From Methanomassiliicoccus sp. (GTDB lineage: Archaea > Thermoplasmatota > Thermoplasmata > Methanomassiliicoccales > Methanomassiliicoccaceae), in assembly GCA_016109435.1 (NCBI GenBank), contig JAEILR010000011.1:1-64000 (forward strand): a DNA stretch of 64,000 bases, written 5' to 3'. Every line of letters begins with the position of its first letter. The stretch's first letter is position 1. The notes beneath the pieces were generated by a model. The model was not told the DNA's origin, ran no database searches, and saw nothing but the letters and a program-made list of their open reading frames with translations. Shown in pieces: positions 40,169 to 49,462 of this stretch. The position numbers and the translations under genes were made by a program.

Positions 40169-40428
40169 AAGTGAGCAAGAGGGATCTCATGAGGTTTGAA
40201 CTGATCGGATTGGAGGTGGAGGTCATGCCCAACCCCGGCTGCGGGAACATCCACGGCCTAGTGGTGGACGAGACCAAGAACACCTTTCTCGTGCGCAAGG
40301 GCGACCGCGAGGTCACCGTGCCCAAGTCGACCAATGAGTTCCTGTTCACATACCAGGGAGATAAGGTCCAGATTCACGGTTCGGAGATCCAGCACCGACC
40401 TGAGGATCGTATCAAGAAGATTAGGTGA
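40165..40428 (+). CDS. rnp1: RNase P protein component 1 (Rpp29)
   Basis: 87 aa. A small beta-barrel of the Rpp29/Pop4 type: DLMRFELIGLEVEVMPNPGC, HGLVVDETKNTFLVRKGDRE and FLFTYQGDKVQIHGSEI. It partners Rpp21 on the RNase P specificity domain. It overlaps sui1 by 4 bases (ATGA). Confidence 0.93.
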   Translation: MKVSKRDLMRFELIGLEVEVMPNPGCGNIHGLVVDETKNTFLVRKGDREVTVPKSTNEFLFTYQGDKVQIHGSEIQHRPEDRIKKIR

Positions 40429-40433
40429 TCCCA

Positions 40434-40763
40434 ATGGCTAATGAAGTCAAGGATATAGGAATCGATGTCAAGGCGCCTGAGTCCGCCTGTACCGACAAGA
40501 ACTGCCCGTTCCACGGACAGCTTGCGGTCAAGGGCCAGACCATCGAAGGGGTTGTCATTTCCACAAAAATGGACAAGACCGCGGTGGTAGAGCGCAACTA
40601 CCTGAAATACCAAGAGAAGTACGAGCGTTACGAGAAGAGAACGAGCCACTACTCAGTGCACAACCCCCCCTGCCTGGGAATAAAGGCCGGCGACCAGGTC
40701 AAGATCATGGAATGCCGCCCGCTGAGCAAGACCGTCTCCTTCGTGATCATCGAGAAGAGGTGA
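40434..40763 (+). CDS. rps17: Small ribosomal subunit protein uS17
   Basis: 109 aa. Archaeal-type N-terminal extension with CTDKNCPFHGQL, then the OB-fold core GVVISTKMDKTAVVERNYL and IMECRPLSKTVSFVIIEKR. The GTG at 40425 is in frame, but GGTGAT at 40424-40429 is better read as the ribosome site of ATG 40434. Confidence 0.95.
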   Translation: MANEVKDIGIDVKAPESACTDKNCPFHGQLAVKGQTIEGVVISTKMDKTAVVERNYLKYQEKYERYEKRTSHYSVHNPPCLGIKAGDQVKIMECRPLSKTVSFVIIEKR

Positions 40764-40768
40764 ACGTG

Positions 40769-41167
40769 ATGAAGGGAGTCGCAGGTAAACAGTCACGCGG
40801 TGTCCAGACCGGAACCGTGCTCAACGTTATCGACAACACGGGCGCCAAGACGATCGCGATCATCACCGTCCCGGGATACCACGGCACAGCCCGCAGGTAC
40901 CCCAAGGCCGGTGTAGGAGACATAGTCATCGCCTCCGTCAAGAAGGGAAGCCCGGAGATGAGAAGGCAGGTAGTCCATGCCATCATCGTCCGCCAGCGCC
41001 GGCCGTTCCGCCGGGCGGACGGGCTCATGATCTCCTTCGAGGACAATGCCGCGGTCATCACCACCGAAGAGGGTGAGACCAAGGGATCGGACATCAAGGG
41101 ACCTGTGGCTAGGGAGGCCGCGGAGAGATGGCCCCGCATAGCGGCGACCGCCTCTACGATCATCTGA
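40769..41167 (+). CDS. rpl14: Large ribosomal subunit protein uL14
   Basis: 132 aa. GVQTGTVLNVIDNTGAKTIA, RYPKAGVGDIVIASVKKG and HAIIVRQRRPFRRADG are conserved blocks; the C terminus GPVAREAAERWPRIAATAST is typical. ATG 40769 gives the correct N terminus (MKGVAGKQSRGV); the frame is open further upstream inside rps17. Confidence 0.96.
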   Translation: MKGVAGKQSRGVQTGTVLNVIDNTGAKTIAIITVPGYHGTARRYPKAGVGDIVIASVKKGSPEMRRQVVHAIIVRQRRPFRRADGLMISFEDNAAVITTEEGETKGSDIKGPVAREAAERWPRIAATASTII

Positions 41168-41177
41168 AGGTGATAGA

Positions 41178-41555
41178 ATGGTAGACAGCAAGAAGGCAAG
41201 GAAGCAAAGGAAGTCATTCTACAACGCTCCCAACCACATCCGGAGGAAGAACATCTCCTCCCACCTTAGCGACGAGCTCCGGAAGGAGTACAAGCTCCGG
41301 GCGCTGCAGGTGATCAAGGGAGATACGGTAAGGGTAATGCGCGGCGACGAGGACATCGTCGGCATCGAGGGAACGGTCGCATCGGTGATCACCAAGACCG
41401 GTAGGGTCACCGTCGAGGGCCTCACCATCGCCAAGGCCGATGGGACTCAGACCGCAAGGCCGGTCCATGCGTCCAAGGTCATGATAACCAAGCTTGACCT
41501 CTCCGACCCCCGGAGGAAGGATAAGCTTACCCGGGCCAAGGAGGTTTCACAATGA
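41178..41555 (+). CDS. rpl24: Large ribosomal subunit protein uL24
   Basis: 125 aa. KQRKSFYNAPNHIRRKNISS precedes the KOW motif in VIKGDTVRVMRGDEDIVGIEG. L24 is an early assembly initiator at the 5' end of 23S rRNA. It overlaps rps4e by 4 bases. Confidence 0.95.
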   Translation: MVDSKKARKQRKSFYNAPNHIRRKNISSHLSDELRKEYKLRALQVIKGDTVRVMRGDEDIVGIEGTVASVITKTGRVTVEGLTIAKADGTQTARPVHASKVMITKLDLSDPRRKDKLTRAKEVSQ

Positions 41556-42262
41556 GCAACGAAATGAAGAGATTGACCGCCCCCCGCAGCTGGCCGGTCA
41601 AGAGGAAGACCGACCATTGGATAACCAAGCCCTCCCCTGGCGCCCATGCCCTGGAGGGAAGCATCCCGGTGAACGTGGTCCTCCGTGACATGCTGAAGGT
41701 GTGCAACACCGCGGCCGAGGTCAGGGCGGTCATGTTCGACAAGGGCCTGAAGGTCGACGGCAAGATCATCAACAACCACAAGCACGGCGTCGGCCTCATG
41801 GACGTGGTCTCACTTCCCAAGGCCAAGTCCGACTACCGCATGGTGATGGACCGCCGCGGCAAGCTGCAGCTGGTGAAGATCCCCGAGGCCAAGGCCTCCT
41901 GGAAACTGTGCCGCATAGACGACAAGTCCATCGTGCCCGGCGGGAAGACCCAGCTGAACCTGCACGACGGAAGGAACATCCTGGTGGAGAAGGATTCCTA
42001 CAAGACCGGGGACGTCCTCAAGATCGAGGTTCCCAGCCAGAAGATCCTGGACCACTATAAGCTGGAGAAGGGCAGCGTAGCCCTGCTGACGTCCGGTTCC
42101 CACGTCGGTGAGATCGCGGTGGTCGATGAGTACGTCATCACCAGGCTCGCCGCCGATAACCTCGTTAAGTTCAAGGACGGCACCTCCACCGTGAAGAGCA
42201 ACGTGTTCGTCATCGGGTCCAGGGGACCTGAGATCGAGCTGCCCGAGGAGGCCGCGCTATGA
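41552..42262 (+). CDS. rps4e: Small ribosomal subunit protein eS4 (S4e)
   Basis: 236 aa. The N terminus MKRLTAPRSWPVKRKTDHW, an S4-like domain (VNVVLRDMLKVCNTAAEVRA, KGLKVDGKIINNHKHGVGLM) and a C-terminal KOW-like region (LLTSGSHVGEIAVVDEY) give archaeal S4e. It overlaps rpl24 and rpl5 by 4 bases each. Confidence 0.96.
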   Translation: MSNEMKRLTAPRSWPVKRKTDHWITKPSPGAHALEGSIPVNVVLRDMLKVCNTAAEVRAVMFDKGLKVDGKIINNHKHGVGLMDVVSLPKAKSDYRMVMDRRGKLQLVKIPEAKASWKLCRIDDKSIVPGGKTQLNLHDGRNILVEKDSYKTGDVLKIEVPSQKILDHYKLEKGSVALLTSGSHVGEIAVVDEYVITRLAADNLVKFKDGTSTVKSNVFVIGSRGPEIELPEEAAL

Positions 42263-42771
42263 GCGACGTCATGAGGCAGCCCCGTATCGAGAAGATCGTT
42301 GTCAACATCGGCGTCGGCGAGGCCGGCGAGCGCCTCAACAAGGCCCAGAAGGTCCTTAACATGGTCACCAAGCAGAAGCCCGTGATCACCACCGCCAAGG
42401 TCACCAACCGTGACCTGGGGGTGAGGCATGGCATGCCCATCGGCTGCAAGGTCACCATCAGGGGCGAGAACGCCAACGACTTCCTGAAGAAGGCCCTGGT
42501 CATCAGGGACAACAGGGTGGCCAACTACTCCTTCGATAAGGAGGGCAACCTGTCCTTCGGGATACCCGACTACACCGACTTCGAGGGAATGAAGTACGAT
42601 CCCGAGATCGGCATTTTCGGAATGGACGTCAACGTGGTCTTCATGAGGCCGGGCTTCCGGGTGGCCAAGAGGCGCATCATGCCCAGAAAGCTGCCCAAGG
42701 AGCACCGCATGACCCGGGACGAGGCCATCAGCTTCATGAAGGAACGGTTCAAAGTCGAGGTGGTCGAGTGA
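42259..42771 (+). CDS. rpl5: Large ribosomal subunit protein uL5
   Basis: 170 aa. [25 protein letters not shown]-type block [16 protein letters not shown] and [20 protein letters not shown] are conserved. L5 binds 5S rRNA. The stop overlaps the GTG start of rps14. Confidence 0.96.
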   Translation: MSDVMRQPRIEKIVVNIGVGEAGERLNKAQKVLNMVTKQKPVITTAKVTNRDLGVRHGMPIGCKVTIRGENANDFLKKALVIRDNRVANYSFDKEGNLSFGIPDYTDFEGMKYDPEIGIFGMDVNVVFMRPGFRVAKRRIMPRKLPKEHRMTRDEAISFMKERFKVEVVE

Positions 42772-42914
42772 AGACTAAGAAGGAATTTGGTAGGAAGAAG
42801 GGATGCCTGCGCTGCGGAAGGAAGCGGGGCATCGTGCGCCGCTACGGTATGCACGTCTGCCGGCAGTGCTTCCGCGAGATCGCCCCGGAGATCGGGTTCA
42901 AGAAGTATAGCTGA
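42768..42914 (+). CDS. rps14: Small ribosomal subunit protein uS14, zinc form
   Basis: 48 aa from a GTG start at 42768 ([20 protein letters not shown]…) to IGFKKYS. The zinc pairs CLRC and CRQC and the end [13 protein letters not shown] are diagnostic. It overlaps rpl5 by 4 bases (GTGA), which supports the GTG start. Confidence 0.93.
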   Translation: MKTKKEFGRKKGCLRCGRKRGIVRRYGMHVCRQCFREIAPEIGFKKYS

Positions 42915-42923
42915 GGTGATGAC

Positions 42924-43313
42924 ATGCAGAGCGACCCACTAAACGACGCCATGTCGACCATAAAGAACGCGGCCTCAGTCGGGAAGAGCGAATGCACCAT
43001 CCGCCCCTCCTCGAAGCTGATCGGAAGGGTACTCAAGGTCATGCAGGAGCACGGCTACATCAACCAGTTCGAGTTCGTCGAGGACGGAAAGGCCGGCGTG
43101 TTCAAGGTAAAGATACAGGGAAAGATAAACGACTGCGGCGTGATAAAGCCGAGATATTCGGTTCAGAAGAACGATCTAGAAAAGTTCGAATCCAGATACC
43201 TACCCGCTCAGGACTTTGGAGTGCTCATCATGACGACCACCGCGGGCGTCGTGAGCCACGCCAGGGCCAAGGAGCTTGGGGTGGGCGGAAAGCTTCTGGC
43301 CTACGTGTACTGA
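42924..43313 (+). CDS. rps8: Small ribosomal subunit protein uS8
   Basis: 129 aa. [20 protein letters not shown] at the N terminus and the C-terminal signature [19 protein letters not shown] are conserved. S8 binds the central domain of 16S rRNA. GAGGTGATGAC supplies the ribosome site before the ATG. Confidence 0.96.
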   Translation: MQSDPLNDAMSTIKNAASVGKSECTIRPSSKLIGRVLKVMQEHGYINQFEFVEDGKAGVFKVKIQGKINDCGVIKPRYSVQKNDLEKFESRYLPAQDFGVLIMTTTAGVVSHARAKELGVGGKLLAYVY

Positions 43314-43323
43314 GGGGACTTCG

Positions 43324-43875
43324 ATGACACTTAGCGGAATAATTGAGGAGATCGTTGCCATCCCCAAGGGAGTGACGGTCACCGTTAAAGGATCGGTCGT
43401 AGAGGTCAAGGGCCCCAAGGGAAAGCTGACCAGGGACTTTGCTAACCCCAAGACCAAGATCAAGGTGGACGGGACCAACCTGGTGGTCGTGTGCGAACTG
43501 CCCCGGGTAAAGGACAAGGCCATGGTAGGCACCTTCGCCTCCCACCTCACCAACATGGTCGAGGGGGTCACCATCGGGTTCGAGTACCACATGAAGATCG
43601 TGTACTCTCACTTCCCGATGAAGACCGTGGTGAAGGGTGACAAGTTCATCATCGAGAACTTCCTCGGCGAGCGGGCGCCCCGCCAGGCCAAGATCCTGGG
43701 CGATACCAAGATCGTGGTCAAGGGCGCCGACGTGGTGCTCACCGGCACCGATGTCGAGGCCGTTGGACAGACCGCGGCCAACATCGAGTATGCCACCAAG
43801 ATCTGGGGCTACGACCCCAGGGTGTTCCAGGATGGCATCTACATCACTGAGAAGGCCAAGAAGGTGAGCTCATGA
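43324..43875 (+). CDS. rpl6: Large ribosomal subunit protein uL6
   Basis: 183 aa. Two L6 domains: IPKGVTVTVKGSVVEVKGPK in the first, and VVLTGTDVEAVGQTAANIE in the second. ATG 43324 gives the proper N terminus (MTLSGIIEEIVAIPKG); the open frame from 43276 runs inside rps8. It overlaps rpl32e by 4 bases. Confidence 0.96.
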   Translation: MTLSGIIEEIVAIPKGVTVTVKGSVVEVKGPKGKLTRDFANPKTKIKVDGTNLVVVCELPRVKDKAMVGTFASHLTNMVEGVTIGFEYHMKIVYSHFPMKTVVKGDKFIIENFLGERAPRQAKILGDTKIVVKGADVVLTGTDVEAVGQTAANIEYATKIWGYDPRVFQDGIYITEKAKKVSS

Positions 43876-44621
43876 GCAAGGAGAAGAAGATAGAGATCAA
43901 CGAGCTGTCCGACCTCCCTCATTACAAGGAGGAGTACGACGCGCAGCTCTCGGACATGGGCGTGGAGTCCGTGTCCGACCTCAGGACCGCCCTCGGTGAC
44001 GCGGGCAAGAGCAAGAAGATAATGGACGAGCTCATCGGGGTCGGCCCCAAGACCATCAAGTCATGGAGAACTCTCCTCGACGTCAAGGTCGAGAAGAAGG
44101 CCCGGAAGGAGAAGGCCATCGTCCCGGCGTCCCAGACCAAGCCCGCCAAGAAGGGCGAGGAGGACGTGGAGATCGTCGAGGCCCAGAGGTCCGAGGTCGT
44201 GGACAAGGACGCCTACGTCCCCAAGAAGAAGCCGGTCCTGGACGCCGAGACCAAGAAGCTCCTGGAACTGCGCTATGACATGAGCCATGACCGCATTGCC
44301 TTCCTGAGGCAGGAGTGGTTCCGCTTCCCCCGCCTGGGTGAGAAGTGGAGGCGGCCGCGGGGCATGCACAGCAAGATGCGCCGGCACATCAACTACCGTC
44401 CCAACGTGGTCAGCATCGGATACCGCGGACCGGCCAAGGTTCGCGGCCTGCACCCCTCCGGATTCCAGGAGGTCATGGTGTGGAACCCCGACCAGCTCGC
44501 CAAGGTGGACCCCAAGGTCCAGGCGGTAAGGGTCGGCGGGAGCGTCGGATTCAAGAAGAGGCAGGCCATCGAGCAGAAGGCCGATGAGCTGGGCATTCGT
44601 GTCCTCAACAGGACGGGATGA
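43872..44621 (+). CDS. rpl32e: Large ribosomal subunit protein eL32 with helix-hairpin-helix N-terminal extension
   Basis: 249 aa, about twice the minimal L32e. The C-terminal 125 residues are the L32e core (FLRQEWFRFPRLGEKWRRPR, GMHSKMRRHINYRP, GYRGPAKVRGLHPSGFQEVM). Residues about 8-75 resemble a helix-hairpin-helix domain (LSDMGVESVSDLRTALG, IGVGPKTIKSWRTLL), followed by a charged linker. Similar N-terminal extensions occur in some other Euryarchaeota. Confidence 0.94.
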   Translation: MSKEKKIEINELSDLPHYKEEYDAQLSDMGVESVSDLRTALGDAGKSKKIMDELIGVGPKTIKSWRTLLDVKVEKKARKEKAIVPASQTKPAKKGEEDVEIVEAQRSEVVDKDAYVPKKKPVLDAETKKLLELRYDMSHDRIAFLRQEWFRFPRLGEKWRRPRGMHSKMRRHINYRPNVVSIGYRGPAKVRGLHPSGFQEVMVWNPDQLAKVDPKVQAVRVGGSVGFKKRQAIEQKADELGIRVLNRTG

Positions 44622-45079
44622 ATATGGATCTTAAGAACCAGAGGCGCATGGCCGCCGAGATCCTGGACTGCGGCGCGAACCGGGTCTGGATCGACCCCAA
44701 CCGGGCCGAGGACCTCGCCGATGCCATCACCAGGGCGGACATCCGCACAGCGATCGAGTCCGGGACCATCAAGGCGCTGCCGAAGGCCGGCATCTCCAAG
44801 GGCCGGACCAGGCACAACCTCGCCCAGCGAAGGAAGGGCCGCCAGCGCGGCCCCGGCAGCAGGAAGGGCCGGTCGGGAGCCCGTACCCCTACCAAGAGGG
44901 ACTGGATCCAGACCATCAGGCCGATCCGCGCCGAGCTGCGCGACCTCAGGGACACCGGGAAGATCACCAAGCAGGTCTACCGGGTGTTCTACATGAAGGC
45001 CAAGGGAGGGGTGTTCAAGAGCCGTGCTCACCTGCTCACCCACCTCAAGACCGAGGGCCACCTGCAGGAGGCGAAGTAA
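44618..45079 (+). CDS. rpl19e: Large ribosomal subunit protein eL19
   Basis: 153 aa. MDLKNQRRMAAEILDCGANR, VWIDPNRAEDLADAITRADI and the very basic RTRHNLAQRRKGRQRGPGSR-like region define L19e. ATG 44618 overlaps the rpl32e stop; ATG 44624 is an alternative. rpl18 begins directly after the stop, with no spacer. Confidence 0.95.
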   Translation: MNMDLKNQRRMAAEILDCGANRVWIDPNRAEDLADAITRADIRTAIESGTIKALPKAGISKGRTRHNLAQRRKGRQRGPGSRKGRSGARTPTKRDWIQTIRPIRAELRDLRDTGKITKQVYRVFYMKAKGGVFKSRAHLLTHLKTEGHLQEAK

Positions 45080-45580
45080 ATGGCACAAGGACCGAGATAC
45101 AGAGTACACTTCCGCAGGCGCAGGGAGGGAAGGACCGATTACAGGCAGAGGCAGAGGCTCCTGAGGGGCAGGGTCCCCCGGGCGGTCGTGCGCCTCTCTC
45201 ACAGGAACGCGATCGTCCAGTTCATCTCCTACGACGAGAAGGGAGACCGGGTGATGGCCACCGCCACCTCCAAGGAGCTGAACAAGCTCGGGTGGAACGG
45301 CTCCACCGGGAACATCCCCGCGGCTTACCTCACCGGCTATCTGGCCGGGCTGAGGGCGGCCGCGAACGGAGTAGAGGGTGCCGTTCTGGACATCGGCCTC
45401 AAGGGGCCGGCGAGGGGCTCAGGCGTCTTCGCTGCTCTCAAGGGCATGCTCGATGCAGGCATCGCGATCCCTCACGGCGAGGAGGTCATCCCCGCCCAGG
45501 AGCGGATCAACGGTGCTCACATCGACGAGAACATGGGTAAGATGATCGAAGAGGTCAAGAGCCGGATGGAGGCGAAGTAA
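45080..45580 (+). CDS. rpl18: Large ribosomal subunit protein uL18
   Basis: 166 aa. [40 protein letters not shown] and [20 protein letters not shown] are archaeal L18 blocks. L18 binds 5S rRNA with L5. rps5 follows after 1 base. Confidence 0.96.
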   Translation: MAQGPRYRVHFRRRREGRTDYRQRQRLLRGRVPRAVVRLSHRNAIVQFISYDEKGDRVMATATSKELNKLGWNGSTGNIPAAYLTGYLAGLRAAANGVEGAVLDIGLKGPARGSGVFAALKGMLDAGIAIPHGEEVIPAQERINGAHIDENMGKMIEEVKSRMEAK

Positions 45581-45581
45581 G

Positions 45582-46277
45582 ATGGCAGAATGGAACCCCA
45601 AGACAAGACTGGGCAAGATGGTCCTGAGCGGTGAGATAACCACCATGAGCCAGGCGCTTGCCACCAAGCTCCCCCTGAGGGAGCCGGAGATCGTCGACAT
45701 CCTGCTGCCGGAGATGAAGGACGAGGTCATCGACCTCAACATGGTCCAGAGGATGACCGACTCCGGCCGCAGGGTCCGGTTCGCGGTCACCAGCTGCGTC
45801 GGGAACGGCGACGGGTTCGTCGGCATTGGCCGCGCCAAGGGCAAGGAGGTCGGTCCGACCATCCGCAAGGCCATCGACAACGCCAAGCTGAACATCATCG
45901 AGATCAAGAGGGGCTGCGGCTCCTGGGAGTGCGGATGCGGTACCGCGCACTCGATCCCCCTTGTCGTCGTCGGGAAGTCGGGATCGGTCGAGGTCACCCT
46001 GAAGTCCGCGCCTCGCGGTATCGGTCTGGCCGTCGGCGACGTGGCCAAGACCATCCTCGGCCTGGCCGGGGTCAAGGACGCCTGGGGCTTCGCCCGCGGG
46101 CACACCAAGACCACCGTAAACTACGCACTGGCGACCTTCGATGCCCTGAAGAGGACCTCTGAGATCAGGGTCTCCGAAGAGCAGGAGAGGCGCTTGAAGA
46201 TCATCAGCGGACCCACCAGGGTCCACGTGGCCGGCGCGCCCGTCGAGGGCGATGCCGACGCGCTCAAGGAAGCGTGA
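45582..46277 (+). CDS. rps5: Small ribosomal subunit protein uS5
   Basis: 231 aa. The double-stranded RNA-binding S5 domain ([40 protein letters not shown]) is followed by the C-terminal domain ([20 protein letters not shown]). S5 guards decoding accuracy at the mRNA entry site. Confidence 0.96.
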   Translation: MAEWNPKTRLGKMVLSGEITTMSQALATKLPLREPEIVDILLPEMKDEVIDLNMVQRMTDSGRRVRFAVTSCVGNGDGFVGIGRAKGKEVGPTIRKAIDNAKLNIIEIKRGCGSWECGCGTAHSIPLVVVGKSGSVEVTLKSAPRGIGLAVGDVAKTILGLAGVKDAWGFARGHTKTTVNYALATFDALKRTSEIRVSEEQERRLKIISGPTRVHVAGAPVEGDADALKEA

Positions 46278-46282
46278 TTGAA

Positions 46283-46747
46283 ATGGCATTCGCGGTCATC
46301 AGAGTTCGCGGACACATAAAGATAAACAAGGACATCGAGGACACGATGTGCATGCTCCGCCTTACCCGCGTCAACCACTGCGTCATCATCCCGGAGAACG
46401 ATGTCATGAAGGGGATGCTGCAGAAGACCAAGGACTTCATCACCTGGGGCGAGGTCTCCGAAGAGACCCTGACCAAGATGATCCAGTCCCGCGGTCGGCT
46501 CGTGGGGGACAAGCCCATCGACGACGCGTACGTTGGAGGTAACTCCCCGTTCGGGTCGATCGGCGAGTTCGCCAAGAGCGTGGTGAAGGACGAGACCAAG
46601 TACTCCGAGCTGAAGGATGTCAAGCCCCTATTCAGGCTGCATCCTCCCCTCCAGGGGTACGAGGGCGTGAAGAAGGACCTCAAGACCCACGGGTCCCTGG
46701 GGTACCGGGGCGACAAGATCAACGCCCTCATCGAGAAGATGCTGTGA
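46283..46747 (+). CDS. rpl30: Large ribosomal subunit protein uL30
   Basis: 154 aa, archaeal long form. FAVIRVRGHIKINKDIEDTM, LRLTRVNHCVIIPENDVMKG and the C-terminal FRLHPPLQGYEGVKKDLKTH are conserved. ATG 46283 is chosen over the GTG at 46274, which overlaps the rps5 stop. Confidence 0.95.
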   Translation: MAFAVIRVRGHIKINKDIEDTMCMLRLTRVNHCVIIPENDVMKGMLQKTKDFITWGEVSEETLTKMIQSRGRLVGDKPIDDAYVGGNSPFGSIGEFAKSVVKDETKYSELKDVKPLFRLHPPLQGYEGVKKDLKTHGSLGYRGDKINALIEKML

Positions 46748-46757
46748 GGGGTAAGAC

Positions 46758-47183
46758 ATGGTAAGCAGGACCAACAAGTTCAGAGGTTCCCGTACCCACG
46801 GACGCGGCAAGAAGAGCGGCAGGGGGGCGGGAAAGAGGGGAGGCACCGGTAACGCCGGTCTCCACAAGCACAAGACCATCAGCGTGTTGAAGTACGACCC
46901 GTTGCACTTCGGCCGGCACGGATTCAAGCGCCCGCAGAAGGTCGTTTCCGCCAAGATCACCCTCAACGTGGGTGACCTGGAGGAGCGTCTCGAGGACATA
47001 ACGAAGCAGGGCTTCGCCGTGAATGAGGACGGCAAAGTAAAAATCAACCTTGCCAATATGGGCGTGGACAAGCTCCTGGGCTTCGGGAAGGTCTCAAACC
47101 CCTTTGACGTCGTGGTTGCCGAGTTCTCGGCCAGAGCTAAGGAGAAGCTCGAGGCTGCCGGGGGCTCGGTCGCCCAACCCTAG
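46758..47183 (+). CDS. rpl15: Large ribosomal subunit protein uL15
   Basis: 141 aa. NKFRGSRTHGRGKKSGRGAG at the N terminus and HFGRHGFKRPQKV are typical of archaeal L15. It is the last ribosomal gene of the run; secY follows after 20 bases, as in most archaea and bacteria. Confidence 0.95.
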   Translation: MVSRTNKFRGSRTHGRGKKSGRGAGKRGGTGNAGLHKHKTISVLKYDPLHFGRHGFKRPQKVVSAKITLNVGDLEERLEDITKQGFAVNEDGKVKINLANMGVDKLLGFGKVSNPFDVVVAEFSARAKEKLEAAGGSVAQP

Positions 47184-47203
47184 TTCAGCATTCAGTGATC
47201 AAT

Positions 47204-48787
47204 ATGGCCGAGCAACAGAACAGCCGACTGTACAAGTTGAAACCACTGACGGACAGGCTACCAGCGGTCAAACGTCCGGAAGGGCACGTGCACTTCCGGA
47301 CCAAGATCATGTGGGTCGTCCTCATGCTGGTCTTCTACTTCATAATGACCAACGTGTTCCTGTACGGTCTGGACCAAGAGAACATCATCGATATCTTCGG
47401 TCCATACCGGGCGATCCTGGCCGGTGCCCAGGGCTCCCTCATGCATCTGGGCATAGGGCCGATAGTCACCGCGTCGATCATCATGCAGCTGTTCGTCGGC
47501 GCCAAGATCATCAAGCTGGACCTCACCAACGACGAGGATAAGGCGGTATACCAGGGCGCCCAGAAGTTCCTGGTCATCGTCATGATCCTGGTGGAATCGA
47601 TCCCCCAGGTGTTCGGCTACCTGGTGCCCTCCGCTACCCTCGTGACCGGCCTGGACAGCGTCACCGGGGCCGAGGGACTGTTCAGCGGCGAGAATCTGGC
47701 CAGGATCATTCTGATAGCGCAGCTGTTCCTAGGCTCATACTTAGTGTTCCTGATGGACGAGATAGTGTCCAAATGGGGCATCGGGAGCGGCATATCGCTG
47801 TTCATCGCCGCGGGCGTAGCGCAAGCGATATTCACCGGTACGTTCAACTGGAACCCCATAGACGGGTCCGCGGCGCTGAGCACCGTCAACCCGCCGGCAG
47901 GTACCATACCCAAGACCATCTACCTGCTCACCAACATGTCGGCCAGCCAGCTCAGCTCGGGAGGGTACGAGCAGATATTGCTGCAAAATCCAAATCCAGT
48001 GGTAGCGCTGGTGGGAACGATAATCATCTTCCTGTTCGTGTCCTATGTTGAGTCGGCAAGGATCGAACTGCCGCTGGCCCACGGGACCGCGAGGGGGGCC
48101 AGAGGCCGCTACCCCATCAAGCTGCTGTACGCATCCAACATCCCGGTCATCCTGATGGCCGCGGTGCTGGCCAACATCAGCATGTTCGCCTTCCTGTTCT
48201 ACACCAACGACTTCCTGTCGCAGATCCCGCTGCTGGGACACAATGCCTGGTTGGGATACTTCACCGAACAATCGGGATCGACACCGGCCGGAGGTCTGGC
48301 CTGGTACCTCTCCACGCCGAGAGGGCTGGCGGACTGGCTGCTGCCGCTGCTCAATCCTGAAGCGTATGCCGACGTGGTGTTCGGCCACAACTCGCTGCAG
48401 ATACTGACCAGAGTGGTGGTGTACTTCGGCGTGATGGTCGGCGGTTCGATCGTCTTCGCCAAGTTCTGGATCATGACCACCAACATGGGCCCGGAGGCAG
48501 TGGCGAGACAGATCGAGAACTCCGGCCTCCAGATCCCCGGCTTCCGCCGGGACCCTAGGGTGCTCAAGAGGGTCCTCGAAAGGTATATACCGGTGGTCAC
48601 CGTCATATCCGGTGCCCTGGTCGGCGCGCTGGCGGCGGGAGCGGACCTCATCGGTACGGTGGGTAACGCTTCCGGTACCGGTGTGCTGCTGGCCGTCGGC
48701 ATCCTGATCCAGTTCTACGAGGCACTGGGAAGGGAACAGATGATGGAGATGCACCCGATGCTGAGAGGATTCTTCGGAGGTGAGTGA
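47204..48787 (+). CDS. secY: Protein translocase channel subunit SecY
   Basis: 527 aa with 10 transmembrane helices, somewhat longer than typical (about 440-490) because of long external loops around residues 110-140 and 210-260 and again at 345-385. TM2/plug region SLMHLGIGPIVTASIIMQLF, ESARIELPLAHGTARGARGR (cytoplasmic loop that binds SecE and the ribosome) and LYEALGREQMMEMHPMLR-type C terminus are recognisable. ATG 47204 is preferred over GTG 47195. No adenylate kinase gene follows; the EMC3-like gene starts 3 bases after the stop. Confidence 0.95.
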   Translation: MAEQQNSRLYKLKPLTDRLPAVKRPEGHVHFRTKIMWVVLMLVFYFIMTNVFLYGLDQENIIDIFGPYRAILAGAQGSLMHLGIGPIVTASIIMQLFVGAKIIKLDLTNDEDKAVYQGAQKFLVIVMILVESIPQVFGYLVPSATLVTGLDSVTGAEGLFSGENLARIILIAQLFLGSYLVFLMDEIVSKWGIGSGISLFIAAGVAQAIFTGTFNWNPIDGSAALSTVNPPAGTIPKTIYLLTNMSASQLSSGGYEQILLQNPNPVVALVGTIIIFLFVSYVESARIELPLAHGTARGARGRYPIKLLYASNIPVILMAAVLANISMFAFLFYTNDFLSQIPLLGHNAWLGYFTEQSGSTPAGGLAWYLSTPRGLADWLLPLLNPEAYADVVFGHNSLQILTRVVVYFGVMVGGSIVFAKFWIMTTNMGPEAVARQIENSGLQIPGFRRDPRVLKRVLERYIPVVTVISGALVGALAAGADLIGTVGNASGTGVLLAVGILIQFYEALGREQMMEMHPMLRGFFGGE

Positions 48788-48790
48788 TAG

Positions 48791-49462
48791 ATGGAAGCTC
48801 CCGCTCCGGTAGCGCGCCCGCCACCCGATCCCAAGAAGCAGATGAGCCAGTTCGTCACCATCTTCATGTTCGTGCTGGCCATGTTCGTGCTGTTCGATCA
48901 GGGCCTGAGGACCTGGCTGGGCACCATCGTCGGCTACGTGCTGGAGCCCCTGATCGGGCTCAACGGCACCATGCCGGTGGTCACCCTGTTCCTGGCAGGC
49001 ATGATCATGACCGCCCTTTCGGTGGTCATGAGGCACCTGTTCACCGACTACATCGAGCAGACCAGGAGCCAGAAGATCGTCAGCGCGTTCAACAAGGAAC
49101 TGCAGAAGGCCAGGGTGGAGAACAATAAGTACAAGATCAAGAAGCTGACCGAGGAGCAGCCCAAGATCCTCAAGAAGTCCATGGACATGTCCACCGGTCA
49201 GATGAAGCTGATGCCCATCACCATGCTGGCCATCATCCCCATCTTTGCCTGGCTGAGCGTGTGGATCGGTGGTCTGGGCGCCGACGCGGTGGTCAACGTC
49301 CCCTGGGCGTCCAACGTGTCCCTCCTCGCCACCAACGTGCTTCCCAACTGGATCCTGCTGTACTCGCTGGTCAGCATACCGTCCGGGCAGATCATCGCCC
49401 GGGCCCTCCGATACTTGAGCTTCCGCAAGAGGCTCAGACAGATCGAGGCCCAGGCGGCATGA
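48791..49462 (+). CDS. EMC3/TMCO1-like (DUF106) membrane protein of the Oxa1 superfamily
   Basis: 223 aa. Three main hydrophobic segments (about residues 22-45, 60-78 and 140-160, with a fourth near 185-205) surround a charged, coiled-coil cytoplasmic stretch (residues 85-130, IVSAFNKELQKARVENNKYK). This layout and the DMSTGQMKLMPITMLAIIPI segment match archaeal DUF106, the homologue of EMC3 and of YidC/Oxa1 insertases. A role in membrane-protein insertion with SecY is inferred. It overlaps cmk by 4 bases. Confidence 0.88.
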   Translation: MEAPAPVARPPPDPKKQMSQFVTIFMFVLAMFVLFDQGLRTWLGTIVGYVLEPLIGLNGTMPVVTLFLAGMIMTALSVVMRHLFTDYIEQTRSQKIVSAFNKELQKARVENNKYKIKKLTEEQPKILKKSMDMSTGQMKLMPITMLAIIPIFAWLSVWIGGLGADAVVNVPWASNVSLLATNVLPNWILLYSLVSIPSGQIIARALRYLSFRKRLRQIEAQAA

